Source of the DNA: Glycomyces sp. NRRL B-16210 | GTDB taxonomy: Bacteria > Actinomycetota > Actinomycetes > Mycobacteriales > Micromonosporaceae | NCBI RefSeq assembly: GCF_000719515.1 | Contig: NZ_JOGR01000004.1 | Coordinates: 270,071-334,070, forward strand | Direction: 5' to 3' | Length of the DNA: 64,000 nucleotides | Shown: piece after piece, positions 1 through 9,165 of the stretch | Position numbering within the stretch: the first letter of the stretch is position 1 | How the letters are laid out: each line of letters opens with the position of its first letter | Position numbers and translations under genes: made by a program | Notes under the pieces: model-generated | The model's input: only the letters and a program-made list of their open reading frames with translations | Told to the model about the DNA's origin: nothing | The model's database searches: none

Positions 1-3000
1 GCGGTGTAGTCGAGGTGGAGCACCACGTCGGTGATCGATCCGAGGTCGAACTGGTTGCGCGCCTTGGGGAGGGAGATCGTCCACTCGCTGACGGCCCCGG
101 CGCCCTCGAAGGGCAGGAAGCGGTCGTCCTCGAAGCGCAGCTCGAACAGGCCGCGGTCGTTCGCGGCGTGGCTGGTGGCGATCGCCTGGGTCGGCACGGG
201 GCTCTTCCAGAAGCGCGCGTCCCCGCCCGCGAGCGGGTCGCCGTAGCCGCCGGCGACCGCGTCGGTGAGGCGCACGCCGTTGTCGGTCACCGAGAGCGTG
301 CAGTTCACCGAGGTGTAGGGGCCGGTGACGCACGGGATCGACAGGGCCACCGACTTGACGCGGCGGCGGTAGTGGCCGGGGTAGTCGAGGTCGAACAGCC
401 ACTCCGGGAGCCGGATCCGCGCCTGACCGGTGAGCTTGAGGGCGAGCAGGGCCAGCGGGTCGACCTGGGCGAGCGAGACGTGCTTGGTGATCTCGAGGTT
501 CCGCCGGTTTTTCTCCATATAGGACGATTCCATGCGACGGAGGTCGTTGGTGAGCCGCTCCGGGGCGAGCAGTCCCTTGCGCAGTGAGTCCCAATATCCG
601 AATTGGATGAAGGAGGCGTCCGGCTCGGCCAGCTCGAACTGATAGGACTGCTGGGCGAGCATCGCGGTGTCGAAGGCGATCTGGTAGGCCTGGAAATACA
701 CTGTGGACACCCGGGCCAGCATCCAGTCGTAGAGCTGCCGGTTGGTGTACTTGGTGCGCAGGAACTCCTCGACCGCCTCGGCGTCGGCGACGGCCTGGAG
801 GTGGCTGGCGACCTCCCCGGCGGCGATCTGCTCGCGGATCTGCGCGGCGACGATCTGCGCCCCCAGCTGGGCGAGTTCGTCGGTGGCCAGGTCGCGGTTG
901 AACTGGTGGTCCTCGAACTGGCGGGAGTAGCGGCCCTGGGCCTCGGCCATCGAGGCCCCGATGTGGAGCATCCCGGCGAAGCCGTTGAGCATCGCCCCGG
1001 TGTTGGACAGGTAGCCGGCCGCGTTCGAGCCGCCGATGGACATGCTCACCGTCGGGGAGCCGCCGAAGCCGGCGATGCCGATGCTGAAGTCGGGGATGAG
1101 GTTCGCCGCGCCCGCCATGCCGGTCATCACCGCGCTGACGGCGTTGCCGGACAGGCCGGCGGTGTCCATCATGAGCCCGGCGATCTCCCAGCCGTTCATG
1201 CGCGGCACGTTCCCGTGGTAGGCGATCCGCGTGTTCATGGCCTCCTGCCCGGCTTCGAGCGCGGCGCGGGAGGCGGTCGCCTCGCTCTCCTGGAGCTCGC
1301 GGACGGCCAGGATCGCCTGGTTGAGGACCACCTCCTGGCTCGACCGCAGCAGCGACAGCTCTTCGGCGTCGCGGGTCTCCAGGACGCGCAGCAGCTTCTC
1401 GCCGAGGACGCGCAGCTCCGCGCACAGCTCGGCCGCGCGGGCGGCGAGCACCGGGAAGCGGTAGCGGGTGTCGACGGCGGTGAACAGGCCCAGGACGCTG
1501 GAGAGGTCGGCGCCGGCGGCCGCGGCCTTGACGAGCATCCCCGGGTCCAGCGGCGGCTCGAACAGCGGCAGTTGGCGCACCACCCCTTCGATGTTCATGC
1601 CGTGGCGGACCTTGAACAGGCGGTCGGCGACGGTGTCCCAGTAGCCGGTGAGCTTGTCGTTCGTGGGGATGCCGAAGTACTTGACCTGGAGCTGCGGCAG
1701 CGGTTCGCCGGCTTCGCCGGGCCCGGGGGCGAAGTCGAGCGGCGGGCCGAAGCCCTCCACGATCGCGGCCACGTCCTGGTTGCCGAACGGGTCGAGGTCG
1801 CTCTCGGCGGTGAGCTGCGCGTAGCTCTTGTCGGCGCGCTCGGCGGGCGGGACCTTCTCGGGGCGCCGGCCCAGGATCTCGGCGGCGAGGGTGTACAGCA
1901 GCACCGCTTGGTTGATCGACTCCAGGGTGTCGCGGCGGAAGAGCTGGTCGGCCCAGCCGATGAGGTTGTCGAGGTACTTCATGACGATCGCCTTCTGGTA
2001 GGCGACCGGGCGGTGGCGGGCCACCGTGTGCGGGGAGAACGGGTGGTGCTTCCAGGCCCGCAGCTCGTCGAGGTGGTCGCCGATGTCGCCGAGGATCGAC
2101 TCGATGCGCTGGCGCCGGTAGTCCTCGCCGGAGTGCTCGAAGAACGGGCGGGTCACCCAGTAGCGCTGCGGCGCTTCGGGTCCGTCGGTGCTGGTGGGGT
2201 CGAAGATCCGGTGGTACCAGCGCATCGCCTCCTCGAAGCGGTGCTCGGCGGTGAGTTTCGCGGCGATGAGCATGGGCGCGTGGAAGAACAGCTCCCAGTT
2301 GTAGGCGGCGTACGCGCCGCCGCGGGTGAAGTCGACCCCGCCCTGCGCGGTCGGGTCGATCGCGTTGCCCGGCTGGGGGCCGTAGGCGAAGGCGGTCTCG
2401 GCCGAGGGCGCGATGCTCTGCTGCCGGCGGGTCACCAGGCCCTCGACGCCCCGGGTGTCCAGGGTCGCCAGGAAGTCCGAGGCGTGCGGGTGCCAGAACG
2501 GGTACCAGCGGTGCCCGACGGTGGTCGTCGGGGCGTGCACCACCGTGCCGCCCATCCATAGCGAGATCGTGTGGGTGACCGAGGTGCGCTTGAGCCAGTA
2601 GGCCCTCTGGCGGTCCTGGTAGATCAGCGGGGCGGCGGCGTCCTCGTTGTACTGGCGGGCGTGCGGGGCCATGACGAGTTCGGCAGGGGTCCGGGCCGAT
2701 CCGACGAGCTTGCGCGTGTCCTCGAAGCCGATCATGACCTCCACCGCCGAGCCGTGGGCGGCCAGGCGGCCGCTGGCGAAGCGCATGGTGGCGGGCTTGC
2801 GCAGCTTCGGGCCGCGCTCGGCGGGCAGGAGCGCCTTGATGCCGCGGCCCTGCTCGCCGAAGTTGGTCCGCACGTGCCAGTGCGAGTCGGCCCAGACCCG
2901 CGTCCCGTCCGAGCGGCGGGTGTAGGTGCCGTACATGGGCTTCATTTTCAGGTCGACGACCTCGCCGGTGAAGACGAAGGACGAGGAGTGCCACGGCCAG

Positions 3001-6000
3001 TGCAGGGGCGAGTACTGGCGCTTGGTCATCCGGACGTGGGCGTCGGCGAACTCGTCGTAGAAGCGCCCGTCGTTGAACTCCGGCGACGAGGAGAGGTAGA
3101 GGTCCATCCAGAGCTGGCCGCCGCGCTGGCGCGGCTTGAGCGTGTACGAGGAGCGGGGCCGCTGCCAGGGGTGGATGAGCCGCTCGCCGCTGGTGCGCCG
3201 CGCGGTCCACCCGTCGGGCGTGCGCTCGGACCAGCACAGCTCGATCTCCAGGGTGCGGGCCGGGTCGGCGGTGGTGCCGGGCGAGTCGCTCGGCTTCGCG
3301 GGCGGCTGGCGCTTGGGCTGCTGGGTCTTCTCCTCGAACTGGAGCCAGAACAGGTGCAGGCGGCCGCGGTAGACCACGGGTTGGACCTGCTCGGAGGCGA
3401 TGTCGACGTCGATGCGCTCCCAGCCGGTCCATTCGCCGAAGTCGAGGTCGAGGGCGCGGTAGTAGACGTGGCTCGGCCGCGACGCCGAGCGGGCGACCAC
3501 GTGGAGGCGGTTCGCCCCCGCCGCGCCGTAGCCGGCGGCGGTCCGCTCGTGGTAGATCCCGAGGGTCTGCATGTGCGCGACCTCGGTGAGCTTGCGCAGG
3601 TAGTCGCGGTAGGCCTTCTCGGCGTTGGCGTCCGTCAGCTCCCCTTGGGCGAGCTGCTCCTCCAGCTCCTCGAAGAAGGGGGTCTTGTCGTCGCGCAGCT
3701 CCGCCTCGATCCAGTTCTCGGGGTAGAGGAAGACCTTCCGGTTGGCCTCCCAGAGGCGATAGCCGCTCATCCACTCCCAGTGGCGCCACGAGTCGAGCGA
3801 GGCGGTGTCGGCCGACTGGTCGGCGGTGATGCGCACCAGCGGCAGTTCGAGGTTGAGCAGGCACCGCTGGGCGAACAGCTGCACGGCGCTGATGGCCTGC
3901 TTGAGGCGCGAGGTCTGCTGGACGGCCGTCATCTCGGTGTCGAGCAGGAACCAGCGCTGGAGGTCGGCGGCGTCCTTCCAGTGCTCGGGGTTCGCCCACT
4001 GCCGGCCCTCGGCGGTGATCGTCGCGGGCGTGGTGCGCAGGGAGTGCTCCACGAGGTAGGCGGTGAGGGCGTCGCGGCGCGCCTCGCGCAGCGGGTCCTG
4101 GAGGGCGGGCATGAGGTCGAGCCACGTCCCGGTGTCGTATTTGGACTTCATGGTCTGGCGCAGGTGCTCGGCGGTGAGCCGCTGGGCGCCGCCGGCGTCC
4201 GCGTCGCGGTCGACCCATGCGACCGCCTCGGCGGCCGGCACGCCCAGGCGGCGCAGGGCCTCGGCGGCGACGCGGGTGCGCGAGACGTTGTCGACGTCGG
4301 CGTAGTAGGCGCCGGCGCCGCCGTCGAGGGCGGCGAGGTCGGCCTCGTTCCAGCCGGTCAGGGCCGCTACGGCGGCGCGCACGTCCTCGACCGGGTCGCC
4401 CGCCGCGGCGGCGTCGAAGACCTCCGGCCAGCCGGTCTCCTCGGGCCGGGGGTACCGGTGCCGCAGGCCGAGCCAGGCGGCCAGGGCCCGCCAGCGCTCC
4501 AGCGGGACGGCCGGGTCGGCGGCCCGCACCGGGAGCGCCCCGGGGTGGAGCCAGCCGAAATCCTCGGCCCGTTCCATCAGCCACGGCAGGTCGCGGGCGT
4601 CGATCCTCATGCGCCGCACCAGGTGGGCGGCTTTGTGCAGCAGTCTCCAGGATTCGTAGAGGTCGCCGAAGCGCGCTTCGGTGAGCGGGTGGAGGTACTC
4701 GCCCGCTTCGTTCGCGGCCATGAGGTCGGGGTCGGCGAAGACCGTCCGCAGGGCCCGGTCGGGGCGCAGCAGGTCGAGGAGGGTGACCGCCTGCTCGTCG
4801 GGGAGGGAGAACGTGGCGGCCACGGTGGCGGCGATCTGGCCGTCCACCTCGTCGGCGGGGGTGGTCCGCAGGCTCTCGCGCAGGGCGCCGAGCTGCTCGG
4901 CGATGGCCTCGGCGCGCTGCCCGAGCGGGGAGCCGGGCCGGTCGTTGAGCAGCCAGTCGAGTTCGCCGACGGTGAGTCCGGCGGCCTTGACCTCGGCGTG
5001 GCGGTCGGCGAGTGCCGCGGTGGCGGCGGGTTCGGCGAACGGGTCGGGCAGGTCCGCGGCGAGGTCGGCGAGGGCGAGGAGTTCGGCGATGGGCAACCGG
5101 AGGGCGTTCGCGAGGGTGATGTGCCGCAGGGGCGCGGTGAGGTCGGCGACGGTGAGGTTCGGTCCGGTGCGCTCCAGCAGCAGCCCGAGGTCGGCCTCGC
5201 CGACCTGCCAGGCGGCGGCGAGCGCGGGCAGGTGCGCGGCCATGGGCTCGGTGCCCGGCAGCGGGAGCGCGAAGGCGGGGTCGAGGGGGTCGAGGAGGTT
5301 GGGGTTGCGGAACAGGTCGGCGTAGGGCGAGCGGGCGCCGCCGGGTCCCGGTTCGGTGCTCAAGGGCGCGTAGAGGACGAGGGCCTGGTCGGGGGTGAGG
5401 CGCAGCCGGGCGGTGAGTTCGGCGAAGGCGGCGAGGCGGCGCAGTGCCCGGGCGTCGAGGGTGCCCGCGGCGAGGCCGGGCGCGCGCAGGAGCCGGTCGA
5501 GCTGGGCGGGGGTCCAGTCGGTGTGGCGCCACAGGCGGATGAAGCGGTGGAGGCGGTCGTAGTGGGCGGGGCCGAGGTCGGTGAGGGACTGCTCGTCGAG
5601 CCGGCAGGTGCCTTCGGGGCGGGCGAGGGTGATCGGGCCGTCGGCGTGGATCCAGGCGGTGTCGAGGAGGGCGAGCAGTTCGGTGTAGTCGACGCCGGCG
5701 TGGCGCATGAAGGGCAGGACGCCGACTTCGCGCTCGGTGGTGTCGAGGCCCCACGCCTCGTCCAGGGCCGCCTGCGTCGGAGCGGGTTCGGTGACGAGCT
5801 GGACATCTAGTGTGGACAGTCCGAAGTACTCCCCGGCGGCGGAGGTGTGGGCGGCGGGGGTGGCGGGGCCGAGGAGGCGCATGAGTTCGTGCCGGGGGAC
5901 GCCGAGGTGGTCGAGGAGGACGCGGGCCTCTTCCTGCCAGGCGTTGAACGCCCCGCGGAGGGGGAAGTGCGCGGCCTTGACGGTCTCGTAGGCGCTCGCG

Positions 6001-9000
6001 TGGAGGTGCTCGGGGACGGCGCGCAGTTCGGCGGTGGTGCGGGTGGTCTGCGGCTGGGCGGCGGGGGCCGCGGCGGGGACGGCGCGTTCGAGGAGCTCGT
6101 TGACGAGGTCGATATAGGGCAGGGAGGTGTTGGTGTTGGGGCAGTTGAGGAGGAGGTCGTCGATGTCGGGGCGGCGGTCTTGGAGCACGCGCAGGACGCT
6201 GGGCGCGCCGGGTCCGGGGAGGGCGGGCCGGGTAGAGAGGAACCGCAGGAGGTCGGCGAGGTAGGCGGCGGGCCCGTAGACCGATTCGCAGTGGCTGCAA
6301 TCGCAGTGGTCGAGGCCGCCGAAGAGGAGGGCGAGGTCGGGCACGTCGCCGAGGACGCCGGTGGCGTCGGCGAGGGTGACGGCCTGGCCCGAGAAGACCT
6401 GGAACTGGCCGGGGGCGAGGTCGGACCGGAAGGTGGCGAGCTGGGAGAGCACGTGGGCGTAGGAGAGCTGGGCGTTGGCGTGGACGGCGGCGATCTGCGC
6501 CTCGCCGACGCCTTCGTGGCCGCTGAGGCGGGCGGTGAGTTCGGCGCGGTCGAGGGCGGCGATCTGGGCGGCGCTGTGGAGCTTCTCGGACAGGAGCGCG
6601 GTGGCGGCCTTGTGGTCGGGGGCGAGGCGCACGGCGCGCTGCTCGACGCGCAGTTCGCCGCGCAGGGCCTCGTCCAGTTCGAGGTCGTGGGCGTTGAGGT
6701 AGGCGTCGAGGCCGGTGGTCTTGAGTTCGAGGTCGGGGTGCTCGTCCAGGAAGGCCCTGGCCCGGTCGAGCAGGACGAGGCCGTGGCCGTCGGTGCGGGC
6801 GAGTTCGGCGACGAGCGCGGTGGTCGGGTAGTGGTCGGCGGCGGTGGCCTCCAGCCGCCGCGCGAAGGCCTCGGCCTGCTCGGCGGGGGTGTCGCCGGGG
6901 GCGTCCGCGGGGAAGCCGGCGGCGGCGACCACCTCGTCCCACTCCGCGGAGGAGAGTCCGGCGAGGTGGCGGGGGCTCGCCAGGTCGGGAGTGTCGGCGT
7001 CGTCGAGCCGCTGCTTGAGGTGGGCGGCGGCGGGGGCGTGGCCGACGGCGATGGCGGCGGTCTCGATCGCGGCGGCGACGTCGGCGACGACGGCCGCGCC
7101 GCCGAGGTCCTCGGCCGATGCGGTGAGCTCGGTCCAGAAGGCCTCGTTCGCCTCGCCGTGCCGCAGCAGCATGGAGGCGACCGCGTCGTATCGGGACGCC
7201 CCGAGCGTCGAGGTGTCCAGGAGGAACCTGAGGGAGGCGTCGCCGCCGACCGGCGGGGCGTCGAGGACGGCGCCGACCGAGCGCTCGGCGAGGGCGGCCA
7301 GGACGGTCTCCTCCTCGCGGACGAGGGCGATGGGGACGAGGTTGTCCTCGGCCGCGCGGGCGAAGGCCTCGGCCTGCCGTTCGGGGCCGAGCAGGAGGAT
7401 GCCGGAGGCGGTGGCGGCGGTCAGCTCCTCGATGCGGGTCCACTCGTCGGTGGCGGTGAGCAGTTCCTCGGGCAGCGCGCCGGGCAGCCCCTGGGCGAGG
7501 CATCCGAAGTAGAGGGCCGCCCCGAGCGCGGGGTCGCCCACGTGCGCCGCGGCGCGGACGGCCAGGACCAGGCGCATGACCTCGTACTGGGTGAGCCCGG
7601 CCTCCAGGGCGGCGACGGTGATGTCGTTGCGGTCGCCGTCCTCCACGAGGTCGGTGACGGCGAGACCGCCGAGCACGCCGTCGAGGGCGGCCCGCTGGCG
7701 CTCGTAGAGGGAGGGGCCGCGGTAGGGGCGGTCGCCGGCGGTCTGGTTGGTCCACTGGATCGGGGTGGGGTTGAACAGGACGCGCGAGCCCAGGGGGGCC
7801 TGGTCGGGTCCGGTGAAGGTGACGATGAGGTGGAGGGGCTTGGCGACCTGCCCGGTGTCCGGGTCGCGCGGCGGGTCGTAGGCGAGGTCGTAGAAGCCCG
7901 AGGCGCTCGTGGCGCGCGCGGCGATGAGGTCGCCCTCGCCTTCGAGGGAGCGGAAGGACAGGCGCACCCGGGCGCCCTCGATCGGGCGCCACAGCTCGTC
8001 GCGGACGGACCCGCGCAGGCGGTAGTGCGGGTGCGCCCGCTCGCCGGCGGGGAGCGCGGCGGCGATGGTCCCGTTGAGGGCCTTGAGGGTCGGGCCGTCC
8101 AGCTGCCCGGTGCCGGGCAGGCCCTTGTCGGACTGGAAGGCGAGCACGGCCTTGCGGGTGGCCTTGCCGTAGCGGGCCTCGCCGTGCTCGGTCATCGGGA
8201 TCGGGTGGCCGAAGTGGGCGAGGGCCTTCTGGGCGGCGGCGACGTGGCCGCCGCGCATGTTCAGCTTCGCCTGGCGTTTGAGCGGTGCCAGGCCCTGAGC
8301 GGACTTGACCTTGAGGGTCTTGACGGGGGCGGGCCGGGAGGCGGCGACGGCTTCGAGCTTGTCCATGGTGGCGAGGTCGAACCGGCCCGTGGCCGGGAGC
8401 CGGTACTTCGCCTGGAAGGCGCGCAGGGCCGCCTGGGTGCCGGGGCCGGCCTGGCGCGAGCGCACCTCGTCGGGTCCGATGGGGACGTCGAGCTTGGCGA
8501 CCTTCATGGCGCGCAGGAGGGTCTTCTGGGCCTTGCCGAACTGGGTGCGCGAGGACAGGCGCGCCTGGAGCTCTTCGGCCCGCAGCCGCTCCACCAGGTG
8601 CTCGTCGACCCACCAGGAGACACCGGGGGCCTTGGTGCGCTGTCGGAACTGCTGGAGCGCGGCGGCGGTGCTCGCGCCGACCTTGCGTCCGTCGAGCTCG
8701 TCGGCGTCGATGCGGTGGCCGAGCGCGGTGAGCAGGCCCTGGAGCTTCGCGGCCCGGTGGGGCGCGTCGGTGAAGTAGCGGTGTTCGAGTTCGCGTTTGA
8801 TCTGCCCGGCGGTCTCGGGGGTGACCACGCCGGTCCGGGTGAGCCCGGCCGAGGCCTGGAGGCGGCGCACGGCCTCCCGGGTGGAGGGTCCCAGGCGCGA
8901 CTCGGCGACCTCGGCGGGGTCGATCGGGTGCCGCAGCTTCGCGAGGGAGGCCTGGAGCGCGGCCACGGACTTGCCGGTCGGGGCCGCGAAGGCGCCGTCG

Positions 9001-9131
9001 GCGGGGCCGCGGGGCAACTGGATCGCCATGGTCCGGTCCGGGTCGGTCCCGGGCGGCGCCGCGGCCGTCTCCACCGGCAGCGCGAGCTTGCGAATCGCCT
9101 CGGGGCCGAACGGCCGCTTGGACTGGTTCAT
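1..9131 (-). CDS. Tc toxin A-subunit (TcA-like translocator), 3' end cut by window edge
   Basis: Pore-forming and receptor-binding subunit of an ABC-type toxin complex. ATG at 9131 follows a GAAGGG site; the frame is open to the window edge (3043 residues seen). In order: four peptidoglycan-binding-like repeats (about 53-118, 119-185, 195-265, 285-355); a beta-sandwich (transthyretin/CarboxypepD-like) stretch near 365-430; a long helical region; the VRP1-type motif CDCSHCESVYGPAAYL near 943; the ABC-toxin segment WEANRKVFLYPENW near 1794, followed by the neuraminidase-like region; a helical channel segment; and a C-terminal TcB-binding domain with PFEGAG and SEWTISLPK followed by LHLDYT. In known TcA proteins such an ending is only a few residues from the stop, so almost the whole gene is present. 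It is larger than Photorhabdus TcdA1 (about 2500 aa), mainly because of the N-terminal repeats. It lies 34 nt downstream of the BC gene, so probably one transcript. Domain limits are estimates. Confidence 0.9.
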   Translation of the reverse strand, partial: MNQSKRPFGPEAIRKLALPVETAAAPPGTDPDRTMAIQLPRGPADGAFAAPTGKSVAALQASLAKLRHPIDPAEVAESRLGPSTREAVRRLQASAGLTRTGVVTPETAGQIKRELEHRYFTDAPHRAAKLQGLLTALGHRIDADELDGRKVGASTAAALQQFRQRTKAPGVSWWVDEHLVERLRAEELQARLSSRTQFGKAQKTLLRAMKVAKLDVPIGPDEVRSRQAGPGTQAALRAFQAKYRLPATGRFDLATMDKLEAVAASRPAPVKTLKVKSAQGLAPLKRQAKLNMRGGHVAAAQKALAHFGHPIPMTEHGEARYGKATRKAVLAFQSDKGLPGTGQLDGPTLKALNGTIAAALPAGERAHPHYRLRGSVRDELWRPIEGARVRLSFRSLEGEGDLIAARATSASGFYDLAYDPPRDPDTGQVAKPLHLIVTFTGPDQAPLGSRVLFNPTPIQWTNQTAGDRPYRGPSLYERQRAALDGVLGGLAVTDLVEDGDRNDITVAALEAGLTQYEVMRLVLAVRAAAHVGDPALGAALYFGCLAQGLPGALPEELLTATDEWTRIEELTAATASGILLLGPERQAEAFARAAEDNLVPIALVREEETVLAALAERSVGAVLDAPPVGGDASLRFLLDTSTLGASRYDAVASMLLRHGEANEAFWTELTASAEDLGGAAVVADVAAAIETAAIAVGHAPAAAHLKQRLDDADTPDLASPRHLAGLSSAEWDEVVAAAGFPADAPGDTPAEQAEAFARRLEATAADHYPTTALVAELARTDGHGLVLLDRARAFLDEHPDLELKTTGLDAYLNAHDLELDEALRGELRVEQRAVRLAPDHKAATALLSEKLHSAAQIAALDRAELTARLSGHEGVGEAQIAAVHANAQLSYAHVLSQLATFRSDLAPGQFQVFSGQAVTLADATGVLGDVPDLALLFGGLDHCDCSHCESVYGPAAYLADLLRFLSTRPALPGPGAPSVLRVLQDRRPDIDDLLLNCPNTNTSLPYIDLVNELLERAVPAAAPAAQPQTTRTTAELRAVPEHLHASAYETVKAAHFPLRGAFNAWQEEARVLLDHLGVPRHELMRLLGPATPAAHTSAAGEYFGLSTLDVQLVTEPAPTQAALDEAWGLDTTEREVGVLPFMRHAGVDYTELLALLDTAWIHADGPITLARPEGTCRLDEQSLTDLGPAHYDRLHRFIRLWRHTDWTPAQLDRLLRAPGLAAGTLDARALRRLAAFAELTARLRLTPDQALVLYAPLSTEPGPGGARSPYADLFRNPNLLDPLDPAFALPLPGTEPMAAHLPALAAAWQVGEADLGLLLERTGPNLTVADLTAPLRHITLANALRLPIAELLALADLAADLPDPFAEPAATAALADRHAEVKAAGLTVGELDWLLNDRPGSPLGQRAEAIAEQLGALRESLRTTPADEVDGQIAATVAATFSLPDEQAVTLLDLLRPDRALRTVFADPDLMAANEAGEYLHPLTEARFGDLYESWRLLHKAAHLVRRMRIDARDLPWLMERAEDFGWLHPGALPVRAADPAVPLERWRALAAWLGLRHRYPRPEETGWPEVFDAAAAGDPVEDVRAAVAALTGWNEADLAALDGGAGAYYADVDNVSRTRVAAEALRRLGVPAAEAVAWVDRDADAGGAQRLTAEHLRQTMKSKYDTGTWLDLMPALQDPLREARRDALTAYLVEHSLRTTPATITAEGRQWANPEHWKDAADLQRWFLLDTEMTAVQQTSRLKQAISAVQLFAQRCLLNLELPLVRITADQSADTASLDSWRHWEWMSGYRLWEANRKVFLYPENWIEAELRDDKTPFFEELEEQLAQGELTDANAEKAYRDYLRKLTEVAHMQTLGIYHERTAAGYGAAGANRLHVVARSASRPSHVYYRALDLDFGEWTGWERIDVDIASEQVQPVVYRGRLHLFWLQFEEKTQQPKRQPPAKPSDSPGTTADPARTLEIELCWSERTPDGWTARRTSGERLIHPWQRPRSSYTLKPRQRGGQLWMDLYLSSSPEFNDGRFYDEFADAHVRMTKRQYSPLHWPWHSSSFVFTGEVVDLKMKPMYGTYTRRSDGTRVWADSHWHVRTNFGEQGRGIKALLPAERGPKLRKPATMRFASGRLAAHGSAVEVMIGFEDTRKLVGSARTPAELVMAPHARQYNEDAAAPLIYQDRQRAYWLKRTSVTHTISLWMGGTVVHAPTTTVGHRWYPFWHPHASDFLATLDTRGVEGLVTRRQQSIAPSAETAFAYGPQPGNAIDPTAQGGVDFTRGGAYAAYNWELFFHAPMLIAAKLTAEHRFEEAMRWYHRIFDPTSTDGPEAPQRYWVTRPFFEHSGEDYRRQRIESILGDIGDHLDELRAWKHHPFSPHTVARHRPVAYQKAIVMKYLDNLIGWADQLFRRDTLESINQAVLLYTLAAEILGRRPEKVPPAERADKSYAQLTAESDLDPFGNQDVAAIVEGFGPPLDFAPGPGEAGEPLPQLQVKYFGIPTNDKLTGYWDTVADRLFKVRHGMNIEGVVRQLPLFEPPLDPGMLVKAAAAGADLSSVLGLFTAVDTRYRFPVLAARAAELCAELRVLGEKLLRVLETRDAEELSLLRSSQEVVLNQAILAVRELQESEATASRAALEAGQEAMNTRIAYHGNVPRMNGWEIAGLMMDTAGLSGNAVSAVMTGMAGAANLIPDFSIGIAGFGGSPTVSMSIGGSNAAGYLSNTGAMLNGFAGMLHIGASMAEAQGRYSRQFEDHQFNRDLATDELAQLGAQIVAAQIREQIAAGEVASHLQAVADAEAVEEFLRTKYTNRQLYDWMLARVSTVYFQAYQIAFDTAMLAQQSYQFELAEPDASFIQFGYWDSLRKGLLAPERLTNDLRRMESSYMEKNRRNLEITKHVSLAQVDPLALLALKLTGQARIRLPEWLFDLDYPGHYRRRVKSVALSIPCVTGPYTSVNCTLSVTDNGVRLTDAVAGGYGDPLAGGDARFWKSPVPTQAIATSHAANDRGLFELRFEDDRFLPFEGAGAVSEWTISLPKARNQFDLGSITDVVLHLDYT

Positions 9132-9165
9132 GGTCTTGCCCTTCTGTGTCAAAGCGATGCGCCGG